Source of the DNA: Candidatus Shapirobacteria bacterium CG10_big_fil_rev_8_21_14_0_10_48_15
Lineage (GTDB): Bacteria > Patescibacteriota > Microgenomatia > PFEM01
Reading direction: 5' to 3'
Assembly: GCA_002793635.1 (NCBI GenBank)
Contig: PFEM01000025.1
Coordinates: forward strand, 4,148 to 15,111
DNA: 10,964 nucleotides
Shown here: in pieces, positions 1 to 5,953 of the stretch
How the letters are laid out: each line of letters starts with the position of its first letter
Position numbering within the stretch: position 1 is the stretch's first letter
The notes under the pieces: generated by a model
Told to the model about the DNA's origin: nothing
What the model saw: the letters and a program-made list of their open reading frames with translations, nothing else
Database searches by the model: none
Program-made: the position numbers and the translations under genes

Positions 1-68
1 TAGCTCAGTGGTAGAGCGCTCGGCTTACATCCGAAAGGTCGGGGGTTCAAATCCCTCAGCGGTCACCA
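1..68 (+). tRNA. tRNA-Val(TAC), 5' end cut off by the window
   Basis: The window opens at what would be position 8 of a tRNA: the seven 5' acceptor bases are missing, but the D arm (GCTC/GAGC), anticodon arm, T arm (GGGTTCAAATCCC type) and 3' acceptor half AGCGGTC follow in order. The anticodon loop at 24-30 is CTTACAT, giving anticodon TAC at 26-28, which reads GTA (Val). The discriminator is A65 and CCA is encoded at 66-68. The outermost anticodon-stem pair (19/35) is a C-A mismatch. The missing 5' half should complement AGCGGTC, which the preceding sequence would confirm. Confidence 0.93.
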
Positions 69-92
69 AATATGGTAAAATAGCCACACGGA

Positions 93-165
93 GCCAGGTT
101 AGCCAAGGTGGTCACGGCGCGTGTCTGAAAAACATGAGATCTCGGTTCGACTCCGAGACCTGGCA
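93..165 (+). tRNA. tRNA-Phe(GAA)
   Basis: The acceptor stem GCCAGGT (93-99) pairs perfectly with ACCTGGC (158-164). The anticodon stem CGTGT/ACATG encloses loop CTGAAAA with anticodon GAA at 127-129. The T arm is CTCGG-TTCGACT-CCGAG. The discriminator is A165. The bases after it are CCC, so the 3' CCA is not encoded and must be added by tRNA nucleotidyltransferase. Confidence 0.95.
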
Positions 166-170
166 CCCAA

Positions 171-242
<72 letters not shown>

Positions 243-270
243 CAAAAAGTCTAGATTGAGTGTAGTAAAA

Positions 271-344
271 TGCGAGGTCATCTAATGGTAGGATAGCGCC
301 CTTTGAAGGCGTTTATGATGGTTCGAATCCATCCCTCGCATCCA
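271..344 (+). tRNA. tRNA-Gln(TTG)
   Basis: The acceptor stem TGCGAGG (271-277) pairs with CCTCGCA (334-340), giving the U1-A72 first pair typical of bacterial glutamine tRNAs. The anticodon stem GCGCC/GGCGT encloses loop CTTTGAA with anticodon TTG at 303-305. The T arm is GATGG-TTCGAAT-CCATC. The discriminator is T341 and CCA is encoded at 342-344. The D arm (ATCTAATGGTAGGAT) looks rather like that of tRNA-Glu, but the anticodon and first base pair argue for Gln. Confidence 0.92.
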
Positions 345-349
345 AACAA

Positions 350-432
350 GCCGAAGTGGCGGAATTGGCAGACGCGCACGGTTCAGGACCGTGTCCCTTT
401 AGGGAATGCGGGTTCGACTCCCGCCTTCGGCA
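350..432 (+). tRNA. tRNA-Leu(CAG)
   Basis: This is a class II tRNA. The acceptor GCCGAAG (350-356) pairs with CTTCGGC (425-431). The anticodon stem CACGG/CCGTG encloses loop TTCAGGA, anticodon CAG at 384-386. The long variable arm TCCC-TTTA-GGGA (394-405) is diagnostic of Leu/Ser/Tyr. The discriminator is A432. The next bases are CCG, so CCA is not encoded. Confidence 0.95.
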
Positions 433-436
433 CCGA

Positions 437-522
437 GCGCTCGTGGCGGAATTGGCATACGCGATAGGTTGAGGACCTATGCCCGCAAGGGCGTGTGGGT
501 TCAAGTCCCACCGAGCGCACCA
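437..522 (+). tRNA. tRNA-Leu(GAG)
   Basis: This is a second class II leucine tRNA, 4 bp after the first. The acceptor GCGCTCG (437-443) pairs with CGAGCGC (512-518). The anticodon stem ATAGG/CCTAT encloses loop TTGAGGA, anticodon GAG at 471-473. The variable arm is GCCC-GCAA-GGGC (481-492). The discriminator is A519 and CCA is encoded at 520-522. It ends one base before the stop codon of the convergent substrate-binding-protein gene, with no room for a terminator between them. Confidence 0.95.
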
Positions 523-523
523 G

Positions 524-1855
524 TTATTGTCGCGAGACAGTATAAAGGGTGGGGTGAAAAAGGAAAATGGCCGGGGTGTCTTCGACGATGAAGCGCTGGA
601 TATCCGTGTAAATTTCCTGGCGCTTTTTCAAGTCGGTTTCCTTGCGGCCTTCCTCAAGCAAATTGTCCACTTTAAAACTCTTATACTGGCTGATGTTGCT
701 TTTTTGAGTGGAATGCCAGAAGGCGTATTGGTCAGGATCAACGGCTACCTCCTGAATAATCAGCAAGGCTTCAAAATCTTGGTCTAAAGCGTTGATGGCT
801 TTGATTTTGGTTGCAATGCCCAACTGTTCCCAGTCTTGCTTGATGGCTTCGGCAACAGGGAAAAGCGACGGGATTGTGGCCAGCTCAATTTCCGTCAAAA
901 TTTCTTTTTGGTCGGTCATTAGGCTTTGGGCGTTTTTCAGATCATACTGATATTTTTTAACATCCGGATTGAAGGCCCAGGAGTTGGGATTGAGGGGGCC
1001 AAAAGCGCGGTTGGACCAGTTTTTTTGAATGGCGTAGGCCAAAGCCTGGCGAGCTGATTTTTCGGCCAGTTTGGGATTTTGGGTGTTGAAAAAAATGGCC
1101 GCAAAGCGGTTTAATTTGACGGTTTGCTTGATCTTCAGCCCGGGCCAATCTTTGAGTTCGCCTGGTTCACTGATATTTTTGATGACATTGATTTCGCCTA
1201 GTTTGAAAGCCGTTTTGGCGGCTTGTTCGGTGGGGTAAAACCGAAAAATAATTTTTGGCAAAGTTTTGTTTTTGGCCGGCACCAGACTGATTTTTTCCGC
1301 AATTTGGCCATTTTTAAGCAGATGCTGGACGCGATAATCGCCGGTGCCCACCAAGCCACCTTTAAAAACCGGCTGGGAAACAATGGAGGGAAAGGGGGAA
1401 AAAGCTTCTTTGAGAATAAATTTGATTTGGTAATCGCCGATCGGGCTGGCGGCCACATCGCTGAAATGGTAGCTGATGTTTTTGGCCAAAAGCGGCTTGC
1501 CGTCATGCCAGGTCAGATCGCGTCTAAGATCAAAAAGATATTCTCGACCGTTGTCGCTGACGGTCCACGATTCGGCCAATTGAGGTTGAACCTGACCGTC
1601 TTCAGTCACGCTAGTCAATCCCTGGCCGATGAGCCGTCCGACTTCCAAAGGGAGCTGTTCGGTAGTGAATTTGCCCACCAGGCCGATTCTTTGGGTGGTA
1701 CTTTTAAAAACAGTTTTGGCCAACTGCGGCAGCAACCAAAAACTAGCCGCGCCCACGAGAAATCCCAAAATGATCAACTTTTGGTGCTTGGCCCAAATTG
1801 CCTTGACCAGGCGCGGATAAAAACGAAGTTTGTGTAAAAGATGTTTGGGAAGCAT
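524..1855 (-). CDS. Membrane-anchored family-5 (peptide/nickel-type) ABC substrate-binding protein
   Basis: A 443-residue protein. Residues 1-26 are basic, residues ~27-44 form one hydrophobic segment, and the rest is a periplasmic-binding-type domain. The stretch from ~78 to 130 (GLTSV, QLAESWTVSDNG, then LRRDLTWHDGKP) carries the classic start-of-domain signature of SBP_bac_5 (OppA/DppA/NikA-like) proteins. The C-terminal region with VDPDQYAFWHS and a YTDIQRFIVEDTPAIFLF ending also fits. There is no lipobox cysteine, so an uncleaved N-terminal anchor is more likely than lipidation. At 443 residues it is shorter than the usual 500-600. No permease or ATPase lies beside it, so the transporter partner, if any, is elsewhere. 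Its ATG overlaps the secG stop as TAATG (positions 1857-1853 on this strand), suggesting translational coupling. The ligand cannot be predicted. Confidence 0.85.
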   Translation of the reverse strand: MLPKHLLHKLRFYPRLVKAIWAKHQKLIILGFLVGAASFWLLPQLAKTVFKSTTQRIGLVGKFTTEQLPLEVGRLIGQGLTSVTEDGQVQPQLAESWTVSDNGREYLFDLRRDLTWHDGKPLLAKNISYHFSDVAASPIGDYQIKFILKEAFSPFPSIVSQPVFKGGLVGTGDYRVQHLLKNGQIAEKISLVPAKNKTLPKIIFRFYPTEQAAKTAFKLGEINVIKNISEPGELKDWPGLKIKQTVKLNRFAAIFFNTQNPKLAEKSARQALAYAIQKNWSNRAFGPLNPNSWAFNPDVKKYQYDLKNAQSLMTDQKEILTEIELATIPSLFPVAEAIKQDWEQLGIATKIKAINALDQDFEALLIIQEVAVDPDQYAFWHSTQKSNISQYKSFKVDNLLEEGRKETDLKKRQEIYTDIQRFIVEDTPAIFLFHPTLYTVSRQ

Positions 1856-2070
1856 TAGCTGACATTGGCAATTGATAAGGCCAGAAATAAAGCGGCGACA
1901 ATCACGGTGGTAATAAGCATGATTCGCTCCACCCCCCTTTTGGATTGATAGACTCCCCCACTACCACCAAAAGCAGTCCCCAAGCCACCACCTTTGCCTT
2001 GCAGAAGCACGAGACCAATCAGCAGGATGCCGGTAAAAATCTGGGCGACGAGGATGACTTGTTTGGCCAT
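1855..2070 (-). CDS. secG: Preprotein translocase subunit SecG
   Basis: A 71-residue protein with two hydrophobic segments (about residues 4-23 and 50-68) separated by the diagnostic SecG loop: LVLLQGKGGGLG, then FGGSGGVYQSKRG. SecG is the small, non-essential subunit of the SecYEG channel that helps SecA-driven protein export. Its length matches the family (65-80 residues). It sits between a holin-4-like membrane protein gene and the substrate-binding protein gene, all on the same strand. Its stop TAA overlaps the next ATG by one base. It has a perfect TATAAT ending 7 nt before the ATG and no Shine-Dalgarno, so it may also be transcribed from its own leaderless promoter. Confidence 0.93.
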   Translation of the reverse strand: MAKQVILVAQIFTGILLIGLVLLQGKGGGLGTAFGGSGGVYQSKRGVERIMLITTVIVAALFLALSIANVS

Positions 2071-2083
2071 TAAAGATATTATA
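2071..2083 (-). promoter_or_regulatory. Candidate leaderless -10 element for secG
   Basis: On the minus strand TATAAT (2083-2078) is followed by ATCTTTA (7 nt) and then the secG ATG at 2070. The -10 to +1 distance would put the transcription start at or next to the A of ATG. No convincing -35 box is visible 16-18 bp upstream, where the sequence is the end of the holin-like gene. No ribosome binding site precedes the ATG. Confidence 0.5.
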
Positions 2084-2092
2084 CCGCGAGGG

Positions 2093-2497
2093 TTAATTTT
2101 TGGCCAGCCAAAGTAATAAAGTGGTGGTGAGGCTGATTAAAAACGAGGTGATTACAAAAGCCCAAAAAAGTGACAGGTTTAAAGAGGGAAAAGCAAAACC
2201 CTGATAGTTGAAACCGGCCAGCCGAAAGCCGGTAATGCTGATTTGCGGCACCACAATGGTGAGCAGGTAAAGACTCAAAACATTGATCACCCAGCGAAAC
2301 ATCCCCATGGTGAGTAAGTTGATAGGCAGGAGAAGAATTTTGATCAGCGGCCGGATCAGAAAATTGATCACCGTCAACGCCAAGGCCGCCAGCGCCAGGG
2401 TTTTAAAGCCGCCTTGGTAGCTAACGCCTGCTAGCAAAAAAGTCGCCAGCCAGATAGTGCCCAAGTTGATCAAAAACAGGCGCAAATACTTTTTCAT
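2093..2497 (-). CDS. Phage holin family 4 / YvlD-like four-helix membrane protein
   Basis: A 134-residue, very hydrophobic protein with about four membrane segments (roughly residues 7-25, 31-60, 66-88 and 105-130). The pattern (LINFLIRPLIKILLLPINLLTMGMF followed by a WVINVLSLYLL helix, in pieces) is the hallmark of the PF04020 family (mycobacterial phage holin IV/YvlD), widespread in bacterial chromosomes with no proven lytic function. There are no phage genes around it, so the holin name is only a family label. It starts 3 nt after the stop of the exported transglutaminase-like gene, which places it in the same envelope operon upstream of secG. A role in the membrane is all that can be inferred. 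Confidence 0.82.
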   Translation of the reverse strand: MKKYLRLFLINLGTIWLATFLLAGVSYQGGFKTLALAALALTVINFLIRPLIKILLLPINLLTMGMFRWVINVLSLYLLTIVVPQISITGFRLAGFNYQGFAFPSLNLSLFWAFVITSFLISLTTTLLLWLAKN

Positions 2498-2500
2498 CAG

Positions 2501-4300
2501 TTATGTTTTTTTAGCATAATTCCAGGGCCTTGTCAAAAACAAAATGATGATGAGCAAAATCAACCCGCCCCCACCGGCGGCCACCTGCCAAGGAAAGGCG
2601 TAAATTTTGACCGTTTGGCGGAAACTTTGGCCATTGACCACCACGGTCACCAGGTTATCTTGAAAATTAAAGGGCTTGAGTGAGGCGAGTGTCAACTGGA
2701 TTTTTTGTTTGGCAAAAGGCGGCAAGACGATGATGTTTTTGCTGCTGGATTCAGGAAGGTTGATCCGCAGCGTTACCGAGGTGACTTGCGGCTTCAAGTA
2801 ATAAAGAGCGTTGCGGCCGGTGTTTTCGATCGTGATGGCGCCAGGTAACTGAAAGTTAACGGCTACTTGGGAGTTAACGTCCACCAGCTTTTGGCCAAAT
2901 TCAACCTGGACGTCTTTGCTGGGAGTGTCTGTGGCCTTGTACGAGCCGGCCGGATAAGGAAAATTTGACTGTTCGCCATGAATGGCAAAAGCAAAGTGAT
3001 TCATGTCTGTTTTGGAAAAATAGTCCACGCCGTTGGTCGTCTTGCCCCAAGTCGGGTCTACCGGAATCCAAACTTGGCGTGACTCGTCCCAGTACTCCGG
3101 CCAGGCGTGCAGGATGTCCGTGATCATCCCCAGGGGACGCACCGCCGCGTTGGTCGTGTAGGCAAAGCCGTTGATTTCGCGGGCGGGAATGCCGGCGGCG
3201 CGCGCCAAAGCGATAAACAAGTCGGTAAATTCGGTGCAAATTGCCTGCTGGGGGTTTTGCAGGGCGGCCAGTGCCCCTAGCCTTTGGGGGTCATCAGCCA
3301 CCCGGTCCAGGCGGTATTCCAGGTGGTTGACCACGAAGTCATAGATAGCCCGGGGAGTAGTCAATTGCTTGGCTTTGGCTTGGATCAAGGGGTGGTCAAC
3401 CGGCCAGTAAGCTTGGCTGGCAAGATTGCGCTTGATTGTGTCGGCGTGAGGAATCAAAAAATCATTTTGGGGGGTGGCAAAAATTTTGGCTTGGCCCATG
3501 GCGTTGATATTGATTTTTTCTTGGGCCCGCAGTTGGTACTGGGCCAGCCAGTTGCCGTCGTTGTCCAGGCGGACATTGAGTGGCGGCGGCGTCAACTTTT
3601 GGTAAAGGACTTGCTGGAAAGCCGTGTCCGGCGGCAGGGCAATTTCGGTGCTGATTTGGCTATGGGTGGGATTGTCCAGATGATAAGTAAGGACAAAATC
3701 AAAGATTTGAAATTCGCCAAAGTTGGCGTTGACCCCGTTGCCGATGGCTTGCTGAAGATCAAAAAAGTAAAGGTTGACGCCCTGCCTGGTTTCACTTTTC
3801 AAGGGTGCCGGCCGCATCAGCGCCAGCCGGCCGAAACTAGTCGGCACGGCCAGCGTCATTTGCCCGTTGGTCGAAGCATTTTCCAAAACCAGCTGGGGAA
3901 TATTGATTTCCCAGACCTGGCCATTTTTTTGCGCCAGGTTGAGAGCGTCATAATTCAGGTTAAAGCGAAGCGTTTTTTCTTTGCCGACCGCGGGTTGGTT
4001 GAAGACCAGGGCAACGGTGGTTTCCCGTCCCTGGCGGCTAATCTGGGGCTGGATCGGGCCGCCGGCGTCGCTGGCACTCACGTTGCTGACGCTCACTTCT
4101 TGCAGGGTCAGCGAATACCGGGTGGCGTAAACGTCAGCGAGCTGATTGGTTAAACTAATCTCCTGGTTGACGGTGGCCGAGCCGTTGGGGTGGATTTCAT
4201 AGTGCAGCTGGTGGTTGATGGTGAAATTCTCCTCCGCCCACACCGGGCAGGCACACAACCCCAAAAACAATCCCCAACAAACTGCGAGCAGGCGTTTCAT
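2501..4300 (-). CDS. Exported, membrane-anchored transglutaminase-like (papain-fold) protein
   Basis: A 599-residue protein. Residues 1-22 form a Sec signal peptide (basic start, hydrophobic core, VWA before EEN). Residues ~25-290 look like beta-rich extracytoplasmic domains. Residues ~310-440 are a transglutaminase-like domain with the catalytic triad in order: Cys355 (in AICTEFTDLF), His398 (ILHAWPEYW) and Asp415 (WIPVDPTWG). Residues ~460-565 form another beta-rich domain and ~572-590 a single membrane helix before a short basic tail, so the bulk would face outside. Proteins of this build act as cysteine proteases, transglutaminases or peptide-processing enzymes of the envelope; the substrate here is unknown. 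The reading frame stays open upstream to 4429, but the ATG at 4300 is preferred because it starts the signal peptide and the longer form would overlap lexA antisense. It heads the holin-like/secG/SBP operon and is divergent from lexA. Confidence 0.88.
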   Translation of the reverse strand: MKRLLAVCWGLFLGLCACPVWAEENFTINHQLHYEIHPNGSATVNQEISLTNQLADVYATRYSLTLQEVSVSNVSASDAGGPIQPQISRQGRETTVALVFNQPAVGKEKTLRFNLNYDALNLAQKNGQVWEINIPQLVLENASTNGQMTLAVPTSFGRLALMRPAPLKSETRQGVNLYFFDLQQAIGNGVNANFGEFQIFDFVLTYHLDNPTHSQISTEIALPPDTAFQQVLYQKLTPPPLNVRLDNDGNWLAQYQLRAQEKININAMGQAKIFATPQNDFLIPHADTIKRNLASQAYWPVDHPLIQAKAKQLTTPRAIYDFVVNHLEYRLDRVADDPQRLGALAALQNPQQAICTEFTDLFIALARAAGIPAREINGFAYTTNAAVRPLGMITDILHAWPEYWDESRQVWIPVDPTWGKTTNGVDYFSKTDMNHFAFAIHGEQSNFPYPAGSYKATDTPSKDVQVEFGQKLVDVNSQVAVNFQLPGAITIENTGRNALYYLKPQVTSVTLRINLPESSSKNIIVLPPFAKQKIQLTLASLKPFNFQDNLVTVVVNGQSFRQTVKIYAFPWQVAAGGGGLILLIIILFLTRPWNYAKKT

Positions 4301-4336
4301 CGCCCTTATCTTATTGGTTTTTTTGCCTCTTGACAA
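4301..4336 (-). promoter_or_regulatory. Promoter of the transglutaminase-holin-secG-SBP operon (leaderless geometry)
   Basis: On the minus strand TTGTCA (4336-4331), a 17-bp spacer, and TAAGAT (4313-4308) are followed by 7 nt and the ATG at 4300. The -35 matches TTGACA at five of six positions and the -10 matches TATAAT at four of six. The -35 shares five base pairs with the -35 of the opposing lexA promoter. No Shine-Dalgarno is evident. Confidence 0.5.
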
Positions 4337-4359
4337 GCCAAAAATTTTTCGGGTAATAT
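4330..4359 (+). promoter_or_regulatory. lexA promoter (leaderless geometry)
   Basis: A perfect TTGACA (4330-4335), an 18-bp spacer containing AAAAATTTTT, and TAATAT (4354-4359) are followed by exactly 7 nt before the ATG at 4367. Transcription would start at or beside the A of the start codon. There is no Shine-Dalgarno. The -35 overlaps the -35 of the divergent promoter by five bases. Confidence 0.6.
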
Positions 4360-4362
4360 TTG

Positions 4363-4375
4363 GACAATGGCTGTC
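4363..4375 (+). promoter_or_regulatory. Possible LexA operator: inverted repeat GACA-N5-TGTC
   Basis: GACA (4363-4366), ATGGC, TGTC (4372-4375) is a perfect four-base inverted repeat across the predicted transcription start and first codons of lexA, where an autorepressor would block initiation. It is not the E. coli (CTGT-N8-ACAG) or the Gram-positive (GAAC-N4-GTTC) box. Four-base half sites are easily met by chance, so this is only a candidate. Confidence 0.2.
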
Positions 4376-4990
4376 ACTCTTTACAAACGTCAGCGGGAAA
4401 TTGTTGACTTTATCAGTCAGTATATCCAAAAGTATGAGTATGCCCCGACTCTGCAGGAAATTGCTAAAGCTTTGGGCGTGACCTCACTTTCCACCGTCCA
4501 CGAACACTTAGCCACTTTGGAGAAAAAAGGCGTCATCCGTCGGCCCACGGGTGAGGTGCGGGGGATCGAAATTATGGATGACGTCAAGCAGGGGGCGCTT
4601 GGTTTGGAGCTGCCGGTCTTGGGCTTTATTGCCGCCGGGGCGCCGATTGAACCCCATACTGACCCCAACGCCACCATCCACGTGGCGCCGGCGCTGATTC
4701 CGGGCAAAAGAAGGGCGTTTGTTTTGCAAGTGAAGGGCAATTCAATGATTGAGGACGGTATCTTAGACGGTGATTATGTGGTGATTGAGGAGCAAAAAGA
4801 TGCCAGAAACGGCGATATTGTCGTGGCGGTTTTGGAAAACGGATTTGCGACGCTGAAGCGCTTTTTTAAAGAAGCCACCCGGGTGCGGCTGGAGCCGGCT
4901 AACAGCCAAATGTCCCCGATTTTTGCCCGCAACGTCCGTATTCAGGGCAGGGTCGTCTCCGTCATCCGCCGCTACGCCAAAGAAAATTAA
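4367..4990 (+). CDS. lexA: LexA, SOS-response transcriptional repressor and autoprotease
   Basis: A 207-residue protein of normal LexA length. Residues 1-60 form the winged helix-turn-helix DNA-binding domain (RQREIVDFI, then APTLQEIAKALGV and STVHEHLATLEKKGVI). Residues ~80-207 form the S24 peptidase domain. The scissile Ala90-Gly91 bond (FIAAGAPI), the nucleophile Ser126 (GNSMIEDGI) and the general base Lys164 (ATLKRFF) are all present, so RecA-stimulated self-cleavage should work. It represses DNA-damage genes until cleaved. The ATG at 4367 matches the usual start just before the helix and lies 7 nt after a -10 box. It is divergent from the envelope operon and convergent with the VTT-protein gene; no partner SOS gene is in the window. 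Confidence 0.95.
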   Translation: MAVTLYKRQREIVDFISQYIQKYEYAPTLQEIAKALGVTSLSTVHEHLATLEKKGVIRRPTGEVRGIEIMDDVKQGALGLELPVLGFIAAGAPIEPHTDPNATIHVAPALIPGKRRAFVLQVKGNSMIEDGILDGDYVVIEEQKDARNGDIVVAVLENGFATLKRFFKEATRVRLEPANSQMSPIFARNVRIQGRVVSVIRRYAKEN

Positions 4991-5013
4991 CGGCAGTTAC
5001 CGAGGTTGCCTAG

Positions 5014-5661
5014 TTACTTGAGGATTTTTTGGCGTTTGTAATAGAGGAAAGCGACTACTAAGAGGGCCAGGCCAGCGGCCAGGATGGTCAGGAGCCCCTC
5101 GGCTTGATCAAGCCCCGCAACCGCCATTTGGTAGCCTTCCCCAGCTTGCCAACCAATCCAACCCAAAACCAGCGAGCGGACCATCGTCCCGGCAAAAACC
5201 AGCGGGTAAAATTCCCACGCGGGAATGCCGATCAGCCCACAGGAAGCGGCCACCAAAGAGATCGGCGTCGCGGGCAGGGCGACCAGCAGGAAGATTAAAA
5301 CTTCGTCTTTAAAACCGCGCGTGAATTTGGTGCGGAAAAGATCAATGTGTTTGAGGGAGATGCCAAAAAACTTGCCGAATTTGGCCACGATGGCCCGGCC
5401 GCCCAAAAAAGCCAGCCAGTACAAAACCGTCGTGCCGATGGTCGCTCCGAGAGCATAAGGCAAGGAGATTTGTTTGAAAATGAGGGTGACGCTTTCCCAA
5501 AAAGGTAAATTTTGGGGAATGAGGATAAAACCGGCGCTGCTGGGAATCAGCACCGAAGGAATCGGCGAAATGATTTGCTCGATGATGCCGGCCCAAAAAA
5601 CACTTTGGGGCCCGTTTTGTCTGATCGCTTCAATGAGCTGATGAGTGAATTCGCTAAACAT
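5014..5661 (-). CDS. VTT/DedA-type (SNARE-associated) membrane protein
   Basis: A 215-residue membrane protein. An amphipathic N-terminus with FWAGIIEQIISPIPSVLIPSS (about 22-42, in segments) resembles the re-entrant motif of the DedA/VTT family. Hydrophobic segments follow at about 67-95, then LLVALPATPISLVAASCG (125-142) and a helix with GTMVRSLVLGWIGW (158-171), the conserved Pro and Gly/Arg pattern of the second half of the domain, and a last helix at ~188-207. Family members include flippase-like lipid transporters; no specific substrate can be given. It follows the ferredoxin gene by 52 nt on the same strand, so it may be the last gene of the oxidoreductase operon. The 52-nt gap is a structured leader that contains its GGGGG-type ribosome binding site. 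It ends 23 bp from lexA, which converges on it. Confidence 0.8.
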   Translation of the reverse strand: MFSEFTHQLIEAIRQNGPQSVFWAGIIEQIISPIPSVLIPSSAGFILIPQNLPFWESVTLIFKQISLPYALGATIGTTVLYWLAFLGGRAIVAKFGKFFGISLKHIDLFRTKFTRGFKDEVLIFLLVALPATPISLVAASCGLIGIPAWEFYPLVFAGTMVRSLVLGWIGWQAGEGYQMAVAGLDQAEGLLTILAAGLALLVVAFLYYKRQKILK

Positions 5662-5669
5662 TTTCTGGT

Positions 5670-5712
5670 GTTCCCCCTTCGAGGAGACCCTCGACCACCG
5701 CGCAGGAGGAAC
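5670..5712 (-). promoter_or_regulatory. Structured leader ahead of the VTT-protein gene, overlapping its ribosome binding site
   Basis: In minus-strand RNA, GUUCCUCC (5712-5705) can pair with GGGGGAAC (5677-5670) over 8 bp with one G-U. It encloses a second perfect 6-bp hairpin, TCGAGG/CCTCGA with a 4-nt loop (5694-5689 with 5684-5679). The G-rich 3' arm is the only ribosome-binding-site-like stretch before the ATG at 5661. The same pairing on the plus strand would have a C-A mismatch, so the structure suits minus-strand RNA. No T-run follows in the minus direction, so it is not an intrinsic terminator for the upstream genes. Confidence 0.4.
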
Positions 5713-5713
5713 T

Positions 5714-5953
5714 TTATTTTTTAATCAAAATGGCGCTGTCCGGGCAAATGATTTCGCAAAGACCGCATTGCTGGCATTTTTGCAAATTGATGACGACGGT
5801 TGGTGTGTGGTAGATGCCCACGTCATCCTTGGAAAAGCTGATGGCCTTTTTGGGGCAACGCAAAATGCACAAACCGCAACCCTTGCAAAGGCCGTGAAAG
5901 ACCACGGCTTGCCGGTCGCCTTGCTGAAAAATCTTCGGCTTAAAATCAGGCAT
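5714..5953 (-). CDS. 2x[4Fe-4S] ferredoxin, delta-type subunit of 2-oxoacid:ferredoxin oxidoreductase
   Basis: A 79-residue protein with two complete bacterial-ferredoxin motifs: Cys23-x2-Cys26-x2-Cys29-x3-Cys33-Pro and Cys60-x2-Cys63-x2-Cys66-x3-Cys70-Pro, each expected to bind one low-potential [4Fe-4S] cluster. Residues 1-20 form a short lead with no motif. Its ATG lies within the last codons of the gamma subunit gene (8-nt overlap), so it is translated with the oxidoreductase. It is either the delta subunit of the complex or its dedicated electron carrier. In delta subunits of this family, electrons leave the thiamine-bound intermediate through the beta-subunit cluster to these two clusters. 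Confidence 0.9.
   Translation of the reverse strand: MPDFKPKIFQQGDRQAVVFHGLCKGCGLCILRCPKKAISFSKDDVGIYHTPTVVINLQKCQQCGLCEIICPDSAILIKK

Noticed and set aside
69..92. TAAAAT at 76-81 as an internal promoter before tRNA-Phe
   Set aside because: No -35 lies at the right distance, and the short AT-rich spacer is expected between processed tRNAs.
1223..1837. Plus-strand open frame of 204 codons
   Set aside because: Antisense to the substrate-binding-protein gene, with no ribosome binding site or recognisable domain. Best explained as a shadow of the coding strand.
2093..2497. Prophage remnant, suggested by the holin family name
   Set aside because: No other phage gene, attachment site or repeat is near. 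This family is common in chromosomes and sits here in a housekeeping operon.
3284..4153. Long plus-strand open frame of 289 codons
   Set aside because: It is exactly antisense to the transglutaminase-like gene, whose frame carries a signal peptide, a catalytic triad and a membrane anchor. The antisense product shows no recognisable motif.
4301..4429. N-terminal extension of the transglutaminase-like protein to an ATG at 4429
   Set aside because: It would place 43 polar residues before a clear signal peptide and run across the lexA promoter and first 21 lexA codons. The ATG at 4300 fits the promoter and the signal peptide.
4991..5013. Possible bidirectional terminator between lexA and the VTT gene
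   Set aside because: Only a 4-bp GGCA/TGCC pairing and a repeated AGTTAC are visible, with no T-run on either side. This is too weak to call.
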